21,353 nucleotides of DNA, from the NCBI GenBank assembly GCA_964545075.1, contig CAZJFS010000067.1, forward strand, positions 1-21,353, given 5' to 3'. Under the pieces are notes generated by a model. It worked only from the letters and a program-made list of their open reading frames with translations. It made no database searches and was not told the origin of the DNA. This DNA is from DAOPXV01 sp035352535. GTDB taxonomy: Bacteria; Muiribacteriota; UBA9980. Position numbers and translations under genes: made by a program. Positions 14,502 to 21,353 of the stretch are shown piece after piece. The stretch's first letter is position 1; every line of letters starts with the position of its first letter.

Positions 14502-15716
14502 ATGACCTTAAAAGAAGAAAATAACAACGAAATCGCTGGACAGCCCTTAAAGAACAAGAACGTTAAGCTCTGGCAGGAAGGCGCTGCCGTCAAGATAACC
14601 ACGGGCGAACTGGCAGGAACTATAGCAAAACAGGGCATTATCGCCACTATCGGCGGAGCGGGCATGACGCCTGAAGAACTGCGCCGTGAAATGCATATAG
14701 CGCGTGAAATATCTCCTGACGGTGAGATCGGTGTTAACCTCATGTATGTGGCCAAAGACTTTCATCGTGCGGCCCAGACTGTTCAGGAATGCGGCGGTAA
14801 TTTCATAGTTCTCGCGGCCGGTTATGATTCGAAAGTATTAAACCGTACGGGAGAATATGAAGATATGCATATTGAAATGATCCCGAAGGTTGCTCATCCT
14901 TCCCTTGCGCTAAGGGTTTTGCAGAGCGGAGTCGTTAAAAGAATTGTTCTTGAAGGATCCGGCTGCGGCGGTCATATAGGTTTTAGTTCCATAAAAAGTT
15001 TTATTTCGACCCATGATCTCGTTAAAATGACGCGCACCAGATTTAACAAATATCTGGCCGATCACGTTCTTGGCAAGAACGCTCCGGAATCGGAGATCGC
15101 GGCGTTTATCACGGATATGACCAATAATCCTGAAGAATACCGTAAAAAATATCATATTCCAAAACTTGCGGCCGCTGGTGGTATAAACGAGGACAATATG
15201 CAGGCTATTATCGACGCCGGAGCGGATTTTCTCTGTCATTGCCTTATTTATACGATCTCGAAGGAATCCAACGCTCATGATAACTGGAAAAAATTGCAGT
15301 TTGAAGCCAAGAGCAGAACATTTTTCGAAAGTCCGGTCAAGGGAATGATCGGTTCGGCCATAAAAAATGCTTTTATCGAGAAATATTTTGAGCTTGACGA
15401 TACCGGCGTTTATCGCTTTAAGGCGACCGCGAAGTACCGTCTTGAAACGGGAAAGGAATACAAGAGCGAGTTTTTCGACCGTTGCAATACCGAATGTATG
15501 TCGAATAACTTTTGCCTCAAATACGTTAAGGAATACAAGCATCCGATGTGTATTTTTCACAGGCTCGAGGAAACCGCTTGTTCTGGAAATGTCGATGATG
15601 GAATAGTCTTTACTTCCGAAAACATAAACTATATTCAAAAGGTGGCGTTCCCTAACATTCCCGCGAAGGACGTCGTCGATATGAATAAAAAGCTTTTATA
15701 CGGAAGAATAATATAG
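14502..15716 (+). CDS. Nitronate monooxygenase-type flavoprotein with Cys-rich C-terminus
   Basis: 404 residues. FMN-dependent TIM-barrel protein of the nitronate monooxygenase/FabK-like family. Motifs: GGAGMTPEELRREM (51-64), the phosphate and catalytic region VLEGSGCGGHIG (149-160) with His158, and KLAAAGGIN (221-229) followed by DAGADFL. FabK members are enoyl-ACP reductases and NMO members oxidise nitronates; sequence alone does not decide. The barrel ends near 290. The extension carries Cys328, Cys332, Cys338, Cys350 and Cys360, spaced like a metal or Fe-S site (CX3CX5CX11CX9C). I recall similar Cys-containing tails in anaerobe homologues but cannot confirm it. GGAAAGA is a modest binding site. 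Followed by an intrinsic terminator. Confidence 0.85.
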   Translation: MTLKEENNNEIAGQPLKNKNVKLWQEGAAVKITTGELAGTIAKQGIIATIGGAGMTPEELRREMHIAREISPDGEIGVNLMYVAKDFHRAAQTVQECGGNFIVLAAGYDSKVLNRTGEYEDMHIEMIPKVAHPSLALRVLQSGVVKRIVLEGSGCGGHIGFSSIKSFISTHDLVKMTRTRFNKYLADHVLGKNAPESEIAAFITDMTNNPEEYRKKYHIPKLAAAGGINEDNMQAIIDAGADFLCHCLIYTISKESNAHDNWKKLQFEAKSRTFFESPVKGMIGSAIKNAFIEKYFELDDTGVYRFKATAKYRLETGKEYKSEFFDRCNTECMSNNFCLKYVKEYKHPMCIFHRLEETACSGNVDDGIVFTSENINYIQKVAFPNIPAKDVVDMNKKLLYGRII

Positions 15717-15760
15717 ACTGACGTTTTAATTAAAAAAACTAAATATAGCTGATAAAAAAC

Positions 15761-15797
15761 AAAGGTGTTCCAAAAATATGGAGCGCCTTTATTTTTT
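15761..15797. terminator. Intrinsic terminator between convergent genes
   Basis: An 11-bp stem (15761-15771 with 15780-15790, two G-U pairs) has an 8-nt loop. On the plus strand it is followed by ATTTTTT. On the minus strand it runs into TTTGTTTTTT, so it can also serve the MFS gene. Confidence 0.8.
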
Positions 15798-15839
15798 ACA
15801 CATTTTTAATTTTAGTCTTTTTTAATAGTCTTATAAATA

Positions 15840-17093
15840 TTATGATTTTTTATCCGGTTGCTTTAAAAAAGTGTTGGCGATGATTATGCCGGTCGCCGCC
15901 GCGAACGGTATGATGTAGAAAACGTAGATGTAATCGCCGTAAAGATCTTTTATCTTTCCGGAAATAGTGTTTCCGATGACGGCGGCTATTCCGAAGCCGG
16001 TAAATATAATGCCGTAATTCTGACCGGAATTTTTCAGACCGAAAAAATTGGCTGTTACCGAAGGGGCTATCGAAAGCCATCCGCCATAGCAGAACCAAAT
16101 AGTCGGAATCGCTATTGAGAATATGACGACGCTGTTTTCGTGCGCGAAGGCCATGGCCAGCGACGCCAGAAGCGTCAGCGTAAAGGATATCGTGATAGCA
16201 AGCCTCGGGCGGAGACGGTCGGCGATAAATCCCCAGGCCGGCCTTCCGAGCCCGTTGAATATGGCGAATATCGATATCGCGAGGGCCGCCGATTCGGGGC
16301 TCATTTTGATTATTTCCGTGGCCGCCTGATTAGTCATTCCAATGACCGTAAGGCCGATTCCCGAAGATATCATAAAGCAGATCCAGAGCGCATAAAAAGC
16401 GGGAGTTTTGATCATTTCGCCGCGTGTGAATTCCAGCGTATTCGGAGTCGTATGCGAATTTTCTTTCTGCGTCCAGCCTTTAGGAGTCCAGCCCTGCCGC
16501 GGAAATTTTATAGGTATTGAAAGCGTAACGGCTATGACCAGAAATGCCGTTCCCAGTATTCGGAACGTCATCAGCACGCCCCATGCCGCCACGAATTTAA
16601 CGGCGAGCGGCGCCATCACGAGCGGCGCCAATCCCATGCCGAATAATGTCAGGCCTATGGCGAGGCCTTTTCTATCGGGGAACCATTTCGTGGCGACGGC
16701 GATCGGAGTGGCGTAAACGGCGGTCGCTCCAAATCCGAAGATGAAGCTGAAAGCGGCCGTGAACTGATATATGGTTTCGGCGAAGGACGAAAGTATGAGG
16801 CCGGCGCTCATAATGGCGCCGTTTAAAAGAATAACGCGCCGCGGGTCCATTTTATCTATAAAGGGCCCTAAAAAAGGCATCGCGAAGGCCTGGACGGCGA
16901 AGAAGAGCATATAAGGCGCCCCGCTTTCGGTCGCGCTCGCGCCGTATAATTTTTGTATGGGTCCGCGGAAAATGCTCCAGGAATAGATGGTCCCGATAAA
17001 GAAGAAGATGACGCTTCCGAACGCCACGAGCACCCAGCGTCCGGATTCGGGCTCCATTCCCAGTATTTTATTTTCTGATGCGTTTTCTTTCAT
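15840..17093 (-). CDS. OxlT-like major facilitator transporter
   Basis: 417 residues from the ATG at 17093. The frame is open to 17183, but those codons lie inside dnaB and look like a frame shadow. ATG 17126, overlapping dnaB, is an alternative. No strong binding site is seen at either, so coupling to dnaB translation is likely. Twelve membrane segments are expected. MFS motif A is GPFIDKMDPRR (76-86) and recurs in the second half as GFIADRLRPR. KWFPDRKGLAIGL (136-148) is typical of the oxalate:formate antiporter (OxlT) family, whose members are about this length. It probably exchanges small carboxylates across the inner membrane; the substrate is not determinable here. No formyl-CoA transferase or oxalyl-CoA decarboxylase is nearby. 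Confidence 0.88.
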   Translation of the reverse strand: MKENASENKILGMEPESGRWVLVAFGSVIFFFIGTIYSWSIFRGPIQKLYGASATESGAPYMLFFAVQAFAMPFLGPFIDKMDPRRVILLNGAIMSAGLILSSFAETIYQFTAAFSFIFGFGATAVYATPIAVATKWFPDRKGLAIGLTLFGMGLAPLVMAPLAVKFVAAWGVLMTFRILGTAFLVIAVTLSIPIKFPRQGWTPKGWTQKENSHTTPNTLEFTRGEMIKTPAFYALWICFMISSGIGLTVIGMTNQAATEIIKMSPESAALAISIFAIFNGLGRPAWGFIADRLRPRLAITISFTLTLLASLAMAFAHENSVVIFSIAIPTIWFCYGGWLSIAPSVTANFFGLKNSGQNYGIIFTGFGIAAVIGNTISGKIKDLYGDYIYVFYIIPFAAATGIIIANTFLKQPDKKS

Positions 17094-17115
17094 AAAAATT
17101 TTGCGGGAAATGACG

Positions 17116-18483
17116 TTATGCGCCATCCGGTCTGCGTGAAAGATTGACGAAGCGCATGTCTTCGCTGAAGAAGCGAAGTTCAATAGTTCCGACGGGGCCG
17201 TTTCTCTGTTTGGCGATTATTATTTCGGCTATTCCGGGCTTTTCGCACTGCTCTTTTTTGTAGTATTCGTCGCGGTAGATGAACATGACTATATCAGCGT
17301 CCTGTTCTATCGCGCCCGATTCGCGAAGATCCGAAAGCATAGGCCTTTTATCCGGCCTCTGTTCGACCTGGCGTGAAAGCTGCGACAGCGTTATTACCGG
17401 GACGCGAAGTTCGCGCGCGAGACTTTTAAGCGAGCGCGATATCTCGGATATCTCCTGCTGGCGGTTGGCTTCTCTTCCGCCCTGAGTGCCGCCGCTCATA
17501 AGTTGGAGATAATCTATTACTATGGCGCCTATCTTATTTTCGGCGTATAGCTTTCTGGCTTTCGAGCGCAGTTCCGAGAATGTTATGCCCGGAGTGTCGT
17601 CGATAAAAATTTTAGCTTCCGAAAGTTTTCCGGCAGCGGTAGCGATCGAGGCCCAGTCGCGGCTGTCCATCTGGCCTGTCCTTGCGCGTTGCGATGAAAC
17701 CTTCGCCTCGGTGCAGAGCATGCGGTGGACCAGCTGCTGCTTTGACATTTCAAGAGAGAAAAGCGCGACCGGCGTGTTGGAACCCAAGGCCATATTGACG
17801 GCCAGGTTCAAAACGAACGCAGTCTTTCCCATTGAAGGCCGGGCCGCCAGGATTATGAGATCAGATGGCTGGAATCCCGCCGTCATGGAGTCTAGATCGT
17901 CGAATCCTGTTCCTACGCCGGTGATGGCGCTTTTTCGCCTGGAAAGTTTTTCGATGCTGTCGAAAACTTCCCGGATTATGGGTCTTATGGAAACAAAGTC
18001 CTGCGTCATCTGGCTCTGCGATATTTTAAATATCAGCTTTTCGGCCGTATTTATGAGGTTGTCCACGTCTTCCGATTCTTTATAGCCTAGCTGGGCGATG
18101 TGGTTACCGGCGTCTAACAGCCTTCGCAGCATGAATTTTTCATAAACGATTTTAAGGTACGATTCAAAATTGGCGGAGGATGAAACGGTGTTTGAAATGA
18201 ATATGAGCTGACTTCTTCCGCCGACTTCTTCTATGAGGTTTTTCGACTGAAGAGCGTCGGCGAGAGTGACGATATCGACGGATTCGCCAGAATCGTAAAT
18301 ATCCTTCATGGCTTTAAAAATTATCTGATGGGATTTTTTATAAAAACTTTCGGCGAGAAGAAGGTCCGCGGATTTGTTGAGAACCTCGCGGTCCAAAAGC
18401 ATGGAGGCCAGAAGCGCCTGCTCCGCCTCCAGGTTATTGGGCGGAGCTTTGAATTTATTATCGAGAAGGCTTTCTTTGGACAT
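17116..18483 (-). CDS. dnaB: Replicative DNA helicase DnaB
   Basis: 455 residues, normal length. The N-terminal domain (about 15-115: NNLEAEQALLASMLL, then VDIVTLADAL) binds primase. A linker helix precedes the RecA-like ATPase. Walker A is ARPSMGKTA (214-222), followed by LFSLEMSKQQL, Walker B IVIDYLQLMS, the QQEISEISRSLKSLA region, and the arginine-finger region DLRESGAIEQDADIVMF. The hexamer unwinds the replication fork 5' to 3'. No intein interrupts the usual sites. A weak GGAGCG lies 11 nt upstream of the ATG. It follows rplI, the order seen in many bacteria, but has its own promoter and is separated from rplI by a terminator. Confidence 0.96.
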   Translation of the reverse strand: MSKESLLDNKFKAPPNNLEAEQALLASMLLDREVLNKSADLLLAESFYKKSHQIIFKAMKDIYDSGESVDIVTLADALQSKNLIEEVGGRSQLIFISNTVSSSANFESYLKIVYEKFMLRRLLDAGNHIAQLGYKESEDVDNLINTAEKLIFKISQSQMTQDFVSIRPIIREVFDSIEKLSRRKSAITGVGTGFDDLDSMTAGFQPSDLIILAARPSMGKTAFVLNLAVNMALGSNTPVALFSLEMSKQQLVHRMLCTEAKVSSQRARTGQMDSRDWASIATAAGKLSEAKIFIDDTPGITFSELRSKARKLYAENKIGAIVIDYLQLMSGGTQGGREANRQQEISEISRSLKSLARELRVPVITLSQLSRQVEQRPDKRPMLSDLRESGAIEQDADIVMFIYRDEYYKKEQCEKPGIAEIIIAKQRNGPVGTIELRFFSEDMRFVNLSRRPDGA

Positions 18484-18518
18484 TAATTATTTATCGCTCC
18501 GGTCGTTAATAATGTATT

Positions 18519-18546
18519 AGTATAATATCTTATTGAAATATTTCAA
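18519..18546 (-). promoter_or_regulatory. dnaB promoter with overlapping palindrome
   Basis: On the minus strand: TTGAAA (18541-18546), a 16-bp spacer, TATACT (18519-18524). The 14-bp palindrome TTGAAATATTTCAA (18533-18546) covers the -35 and could be an operator. Start is about 35 nt before the ATG. Confidence 0.6.
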
Positions 18547-18573
18547 AATACGCCGTATGAAAAGCGCGTTCTG

Positions 18574-18602
18574 AAAAAAACCGCTGCCGCAAATTTAGCG
18601 GT
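18574..18602 (-). terminator. Intrinsic terminator between rplI and dnaB
   Basis: On the minus strand: ACCGCT, an 11-nt loop, AGCGGT (18580-18602), followed by a run of T (18574-18579). It should end the rpsF-rplI transcript just before the dnaB promoter. Confidence 0.75.
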
Positions 18603-18626
18603 GAAAATAAAAAGAATTTTTAAATA

Positions 18627-18689
18627 ATATAAGGGCAAAAATATAACCTTCCGGAAGACCGGATAACGGAATAAGATTTGCCCTTATAT
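18627..18689 (-). repeat. Long inverted repeat with inner hairpin after rplI
   Basis: A perfect 13-bp inverted repeat (18627-18639 and 18677-18689) encloses 37 nt that contain CTTCCGGAAG (18648-18657) and a small CCGG/CCGG hairpin. It starts 14 nt after the rplI stop. There is no clear U-tract directly after it, so it may be an mRNA 3'-end stabiliser or a weak terminator upstream of the stronger one. Confidence 0.55.
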
Positions 18690-18703
18690 ATTTGCGATGC
18701 CGA

Positions 18704-19153
18704 TTACTCGGCTTCTACGTTAACTTTTATCGAAGCTTCGACTTCAGGGTGGAGCATGAGTTTAACTTCGTGCGTTCCAACCGTTTTGAGTCCGCCGGCT
18801 TCAATGACGATCTTACGTTTGTCTATATCAAATTTCGTCAGGTTTTTAATAAGCTTTGAAATGTCGGTCGAAGTGATCGAACCGAAAAGCTTTCCGGACG
18901 GGCCTGATTTTGATTTCATAACGTAATTGAAATCGCCGAGCGATTTGCATATTTCCTCGACTTTAGCCTTTTCCTTCTGTTCACGCAGTTGCGCGCTCTT
19001 AATGGTGGCTTCGAGGTTCTTTACGTTTTTAGGCGTAGCGATGACAGCCATCGTGTTGGGAAGGAGGAAATTATTGTAATATCCTTCTTTAACGCTGAGT
19101 ATCTCGCCTTTTTTTCCGACATGTTTTATGTCCGAGGTCAATATAACCTTCAT
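18704..19153 (-). CDS. rplI: 50S ribosomal protein L9
   Basis: 149 residues, standard length. The N-terminal 23S-rRNA-binding domain starts MKVILTSDIKHVGKKGEI and contains VKEGYYNNFLLP (21-32), the L9 signature. A long Lys/Glu-rich helix (about 45-75) leads to the C-terminal domain ending near KVNVEAE. The binding site AAGGAGG lies inside the last codons of the upstream DUF2232 gene (stop 5 nt away), so the two are tightly coupled. Last gene of the rpsF operon. Confidence 0.97.
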   Translation of the reverse strand: MKVILTSDIKHVGKKGEILSVKEGYYNNFLLPNTMAVIATPKNVKNLEATIKSAQLREQKEKAKVEEICKSLGDFNYVMKSKSGPSGKLFGSITSTDISKLIKNLTKFDIDKRKIVIEAGGLKTVGTHEVKLMLHPEVEASIKVNVEAE

Positions 19154-19158
19154 CTAGT

Positions 19159-20187
19159 TCAAACCTCCTTTGTTATTTGATCATTGTTTTCGAATTTTCT
19201 TATGTCAAGCCAGGGATCCATTATTCCCGTCATTAAAACAAGCGAATGAAATACCGGGTTTATGAAAATAATCATGTATAAAAATACCCTCAATGTGACG
19301 TTAACTTTATAAAATTTAAAATAATAATGGACAACGGCGAGCCCGTTGATTATAAATGCGGCCATGAAGGCGGCGTTTATATTTTTTCCGGCTATCACCA
19401 GATATTTTTGCGTCACGGACGCCTTTTCGTCAAAGGCGTTTACAAGCAAAAGTCCGGCGATAAAAAACCATATTATCGTCCAGGATATTTTCCATGTTTC
19501 GAAGCCGGGCAGTTCTTCAGACTTATATTTCAGTTTTTTTAGTATCAGGCACGAGGCCTTATAGTTAAAGAAAGCCGAAATAATCGCTCCGCAGAAGAGC
19601 ATGAGGGGCGCGTATATATGCATGCCTTTCATGGTCTCGATGGTCTGCGTGTAAAGGTCGTCGATCTGTTTTATCTGCTCCTGGGTTGCTCCGCTTTTTT
19701 TTAGCGTTTCCATATTCTCGTCTCTGGCTTTTTTAAGCGATTCGGCCATAAGCGCGAACTGCTTTTTCATAGAGATGTCCGCGTCCATCATCGATGACGC
19801 CATAAGCGTCAGAGCCAGAGTGGAGACGAGCAGGACTATGCCCGAGGTGATTATCGAGAACATGGCGCTTTTTCGCGCCGCGATCGTAACGCCGAGCGAA
19901 ACCCCCAGAAGCCCTACTCCCATAAGGAAACAAAGGGCGGAAATCGGGCCCGAGAAAATTCCGATAAGCGTTGACGAAACCAGCACTACGAGCGAAGTGT
20001 ATTTTATGTCGCGAAACCTCACATGCATGAGTATGAGAGGAAGCGGACAGAAGAATACGGCGAACGCTCCGAACACCGGTAAATATTGACTTGTTAAAAA
20101 GAGCAATGTTGATATCGCCGCGAAAATGGCTCCGGATGTTGTTTTACTAAGTTCATTCAGCGCGGTTAAACGGTCTATGGCACTCAT
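19159..20187 (-). CDS. DUF2232 (YybS-like) polytopic membrane protein
   Basis: 342 residues with about eight hydrophobic segments. Residues 18-135 hold several helices, including LPVFGAFAVFFCPLPLILM, a typical DUF2232 opening. A soluble charged loop lies at about 142-190 (SLKKARDENMETLKK), with more helices to about 325. Proteins of this family regularly sit between rpsR and rplI in Firmicutes, Deltaproteobacteria and other groups, and this position supports the call. Molecular function is not established; a transporter-like (energy-coupling-factor S-component-like) fold has been suggested for it. The binding site is weak (CTGGATG). Confidence 0.82.
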   Translation of the reverse strand: MSAIDRLTALNELSKTTSGAIFAAISTLLFLTSQYLPVFGAFAVFFCPLPLILMHVRFRDIKYTSLVVLVSSTLIGIFSGPISALCFLMGVGLLGVSLGVTIAARKSAMFSIITSGIVLLVSTLALTLMASSMMDADISMKKQFALMAESLKKARDENMETLKKSGATQEQIKQIDDLYTQTIETMKGMHIYAPLMLFCGAIISAFFNYKASCLILKKLKYKSEELPGFETWKISWTIIWFFIAGLLLVNAFDEKASVTQKYLVIAGKNINAAFMAAFIINGLAVVHYYFKFYKVNVTLRVFLYMIIFINPVFHSLVLMTGIMDPWLDIRKFENNDQITKEV

Positions 20188-20233
20188 AGGTTACATCCAG
20201 TCCCATTAAATTTAAAGCTAATATATGTGAAAA

Positions 20234-20497
20234 TTAGCTTCTTTCGCTTACGAATGGGAGCAATGCGAGCTCTCTTGCGCGTTTTATTGAAACCGTAACC
20301 ATGCGCTGATGTCCCGCGCAATTTCCGGTAACTCTTCTGGGAAGTATCTTGCCTCTATCGTTGACGAGTTTGCGAAGTTTAGGAACATCCTTATAATCAA
20401 GGTAATCGATGTTGTCTTTGCAGAAATGGCACACCTTTGAACGGCCCGTAGGTCTCATTCTTTTTCTGTCTCCGCCTCTGCTATTTCTATCTGCCAT
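20234..20497 (-). CDS. rpsR: 30S ribosomal protein S18, zinc-binding form
   Basis: 87 residues with AGGAGG upstream. The core KVCHFCKDNIDYLDYKDV (21-38) and RGKILPRRVTGNCAGHQR (48-65) are diagnostic. Cys23, Cys26, Cys60 and His63 form a CX2C...CX2H site, the zinc-binding (C+) version of S18, whereas many bacteria encode Cys-free S18. It pairs with S6 on the 30S platform. It lies 59 nt from rpsF with no ssb gene between them. Confidence 0.97.
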   Translation of the reverse strand: MADRNSRGGDRKRMRPTGRSKVCHFCKDNIDYLDYKDVPKLRKLVNDRGKILPRRVTGNCAGHQRMVTVSIKRARELALLPFVSERS

Positions 20498-20556
20498 TTT
20501 ATCCTCCTTTTTGAATAATAAAATTTTTCGAAAAAATCCGTCTGGTCAGCCAGTGA

Positions 20557-20880
20557 TTACATCGTCTGAACAGCCGCTCTGGCTGGCTTTTTGTCAACGT
20601 GAGCGCAGAATGTTATAGCACGGATTATACCGTTTATGAACTTGAGGGATTTTTCGAATTCACGGTTGAACTCAAAGCCTGCTTTGTAGTTGAACTGAAC
20701 ATAGTAAGCTTCGGTGATCTTCTTGATCTCGTAAGCGAGCCTTTTTTTGCCCCATTTATTGGTAGCCTCGAGAATCGCTCCATTTTTCTGGATATATTCT
20801 TCGATCTTGGCTGTTATCTTGTCGACTTCAACCTCTTCCGTTCTGGGGTCTACGAGAATGATGCATTCGTATGCCTTCAT
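20557..20880 (-). CDS. rpsF: 30S ribosomal protein S6
   Basis: 107 residues, ferredoxin-like fold. MKAYECIILVDPRTEEVEV at the start, NKWGKKRLAYEIKKITEAYYVQF (41-63) and the RAITFCAH strand are conserved S6 features. AAGGAGGTG gives a strong binding site. It binds S18 and 16S rRNA. First gene of the ribosomal operon, with a promoter and a structured leader upstream. The C-terminus is short, without the acidic tail modified by RimK in E. coli. Confidence 0.97.
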   Translation of the reverse strand: MKAYECIILVDPRTEEVEVDKITAKIEEYIQKNGAILEATNKWGKKRLAYEIKKITEAYYVQFNYKAGFEFNREFEKSLKFINGIIRAITFCAHVDKKPARAAVQTM

Positions 20881-20902
20881 TTATGTTTCACCTCCTTCTG
20901 GT

Positions 20903-20945
20903 CTTCGGCCCTCATTTAATGCATGATTTCGCATTGAGAGCAAAG
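20903..20945 (-). ncRNA. Probable S6:S18-binding leader of rpsF mRNA
   Basis: In the minus-strand transcript: CTT, then CTCTC and AATGC, an 8-nt loop, GCATT, GAGGG, an unpaired CCG, then AAG. Paired arms are CTT/AAG, CTCTC/GAGGG (one G-U) and AATGC/GCATT, with AAAU bulged. An unpaired CCG beside a stem in the rpsF leader is the known S6:S18 binding motif, which mimics 16S rRNA and allows autoregulation. The match is by eye only. Confidence 0.5.
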
Positions 20946-20970
20946 AGTAATTACATAACGAAGTATTAAT

Positions 20971-20999
20971 ATTTTACCACTAATAGTTAAATAAGTCAA
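20971..20999 (-). promoter_or_regulatory. Sigma-70 promoter for the rpsF operon
   Basis: On the minus strand: TTGACT (20994-20999), a 17-bp spacer, TAAAAT (20971-20976). The start near 20964 gives a leader of about 84 nt containing the S6:S18-like hairpin. The -35 lies only 5 nt past the stop of the radical SAM gene. Confidence 0.75.
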
Positions 21000-21004
21000 G
21001 AATT

Positions 21005-21353
21005 TTATTTTGCGTTAGTTTTCATGAGCTGCTGAATATCGTTTTTTAATTTATAATATTCGGCGGCGCTCGCTTTTCCATAAAGTTCGAAAAATGCCGC
21101 TTTGTTTTGAAGAAGCGGTTCTTCTAAAAATTCCGGCCGTTCCGCAAAGACCGATTCCGCGTCAGGCGTTCCGGGTATCGGCGAATAAAGCGTTATGTTA
21201 GGAATTGCTCCGCATTTTATGACGAATTCCACGGCGCGGTGTATTTCATCCAACTTTGTCCGGGGGTGTCCGAATATGGTATAAACGCCTATATTATTTA
21301 AATCGAATCCCGCTTTTCTAAGGTTTTTGACTGAATTTTCAAGTACGGCGTTG
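21005..21353 (-). CDS. Radical SAM protein, C-terminal part (N-terminus beyond right edge)
   Basis: The frame is open from the stop at 21005 to the right edge, about 116 residues, with no start needed inside. The visible part begins NAVLENSVKNLRKAGFDLNN, then IGVYTIFGHPRTKLDEIHRA and the ITLYSPIPGTPDAE segment. This is the typical end of a radical SAM TIM barrel of the B12-binding/Elp3-like type, where G-x-P-x-T-x-EE and PIPGTP line the SAM site. The CX3CX2C cluster and any cobalamin domain would lie outside the window, so the reaction is unknown. It runs into the rpsF promoter with no terminator. Confidence 0.8.
   Translation of the reverse strand, partial: NAVLENSVKNLRKAGFDLNNIGVYTIFGHPRTKLDEIHRAVEFVIKCGAIPNITLYSPIPGTPDAESVFAERPEFLEEPLLQNKAAFFELYGKASAAEYYKLKNDIQQLMKTNAK

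Noticed and set aside
14910..15638. 242-residue minus-strand open frame
   Set aside because: It is a shadow of the flavoprotein gene on the plus strand. Long antisense frames are common here because of codon bias, and no motif or binding site supports it.
17094..17183. Longer N-terminus for the MFS transporter
   Set aside because: These codons fall inside dnaB in another frame, and the added residues are not membrane-like or conserved in MFS proteins.
20498..20556. A hidden ssb or small gene between rpsF and rpsR
   Set aside because: Only 59 nt, holding a short A/T palindrome and the rpsR binding site. There is no room for ssb.

Overview
This is an ordinary chromosomal stretch (roughly mid-40s % G+C by eye) from a diderm bacterium. 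The outer-membrane evidence is a secreted beta-rich protein ending in Phe (minus strand, 9193-10032), a LolD-type ABC ATPase and several Sec-exported proteins. The order rpsF-rpsR-DUF2232-rplI-dnaB is a conserved bacterial housekeeping block. Frequent ATA isoleucine codons, many large secreted orphan proteins and few strong family matches in the left third suggest a little-studied lineage, possibly an uncultivated candidate phylum. I cannot assign the phylum from this sequence alone. I saw no rRNA, tRNA, CRISPR, insertion sequence, phage gene or origin.

Left third (1-6233), envelope proteins with no recognised family. A large secreted beta-rich protein runs off the left edge (minus, 1-1309). 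It follows a secreted Pro/Gln-rich protein (minus, 1352-2614). A plus-strand pair, 2779-3875, encodes a secreted helical protein overlapping by 4 nt a ThiS/MoaD-like protein that ends in Gly-Gly. Next come a secreted protein with a histone-H1-like Lys/Ala tail (minus, 4078-5166) and a secreted glycine-zipper protein (minus, 5334-6233).

Middle (6484-15716), recognisable enzymes. A three-gene operon encodes a gamma-carbonic-anhydrase-like protein, a lytic transglycosylase and an HD-domain phosphohydrolase. On the minus strand are a beta-barrel-like outer-membrane protein and a LolD-type ATPase, separated by an intrinsic terminator. A redox/peptidase operon follows: thioredoxin reductase, M42 aminopeptidase, iron-sulfur flavoprotein-type reductase and histidine phosphatase. 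A secreted Ala/Pro-rich protein and a nitronate-monooxygenase-type flavoprotein with a Cys-rich C-terminus end this region.

Right third (15840-21353), all minus strand. Read in transcription order it holds the C-terminal end of a radical SAM protein (off the right edge), then rpsF, rpsR, a DUF2232 membrane protein, rplI, a terminator, dnaB and an OxlT-like MFS transporter. The rpsF leader can fold into a hairpin with an unpaired CCG resembling the S6:S18-binding leader.

Six promoters have near-consensus sigma-70 form, all with 17-bp spacers. They correct two start sites that a longest-ORF approach would misplace (2779 and 10032).
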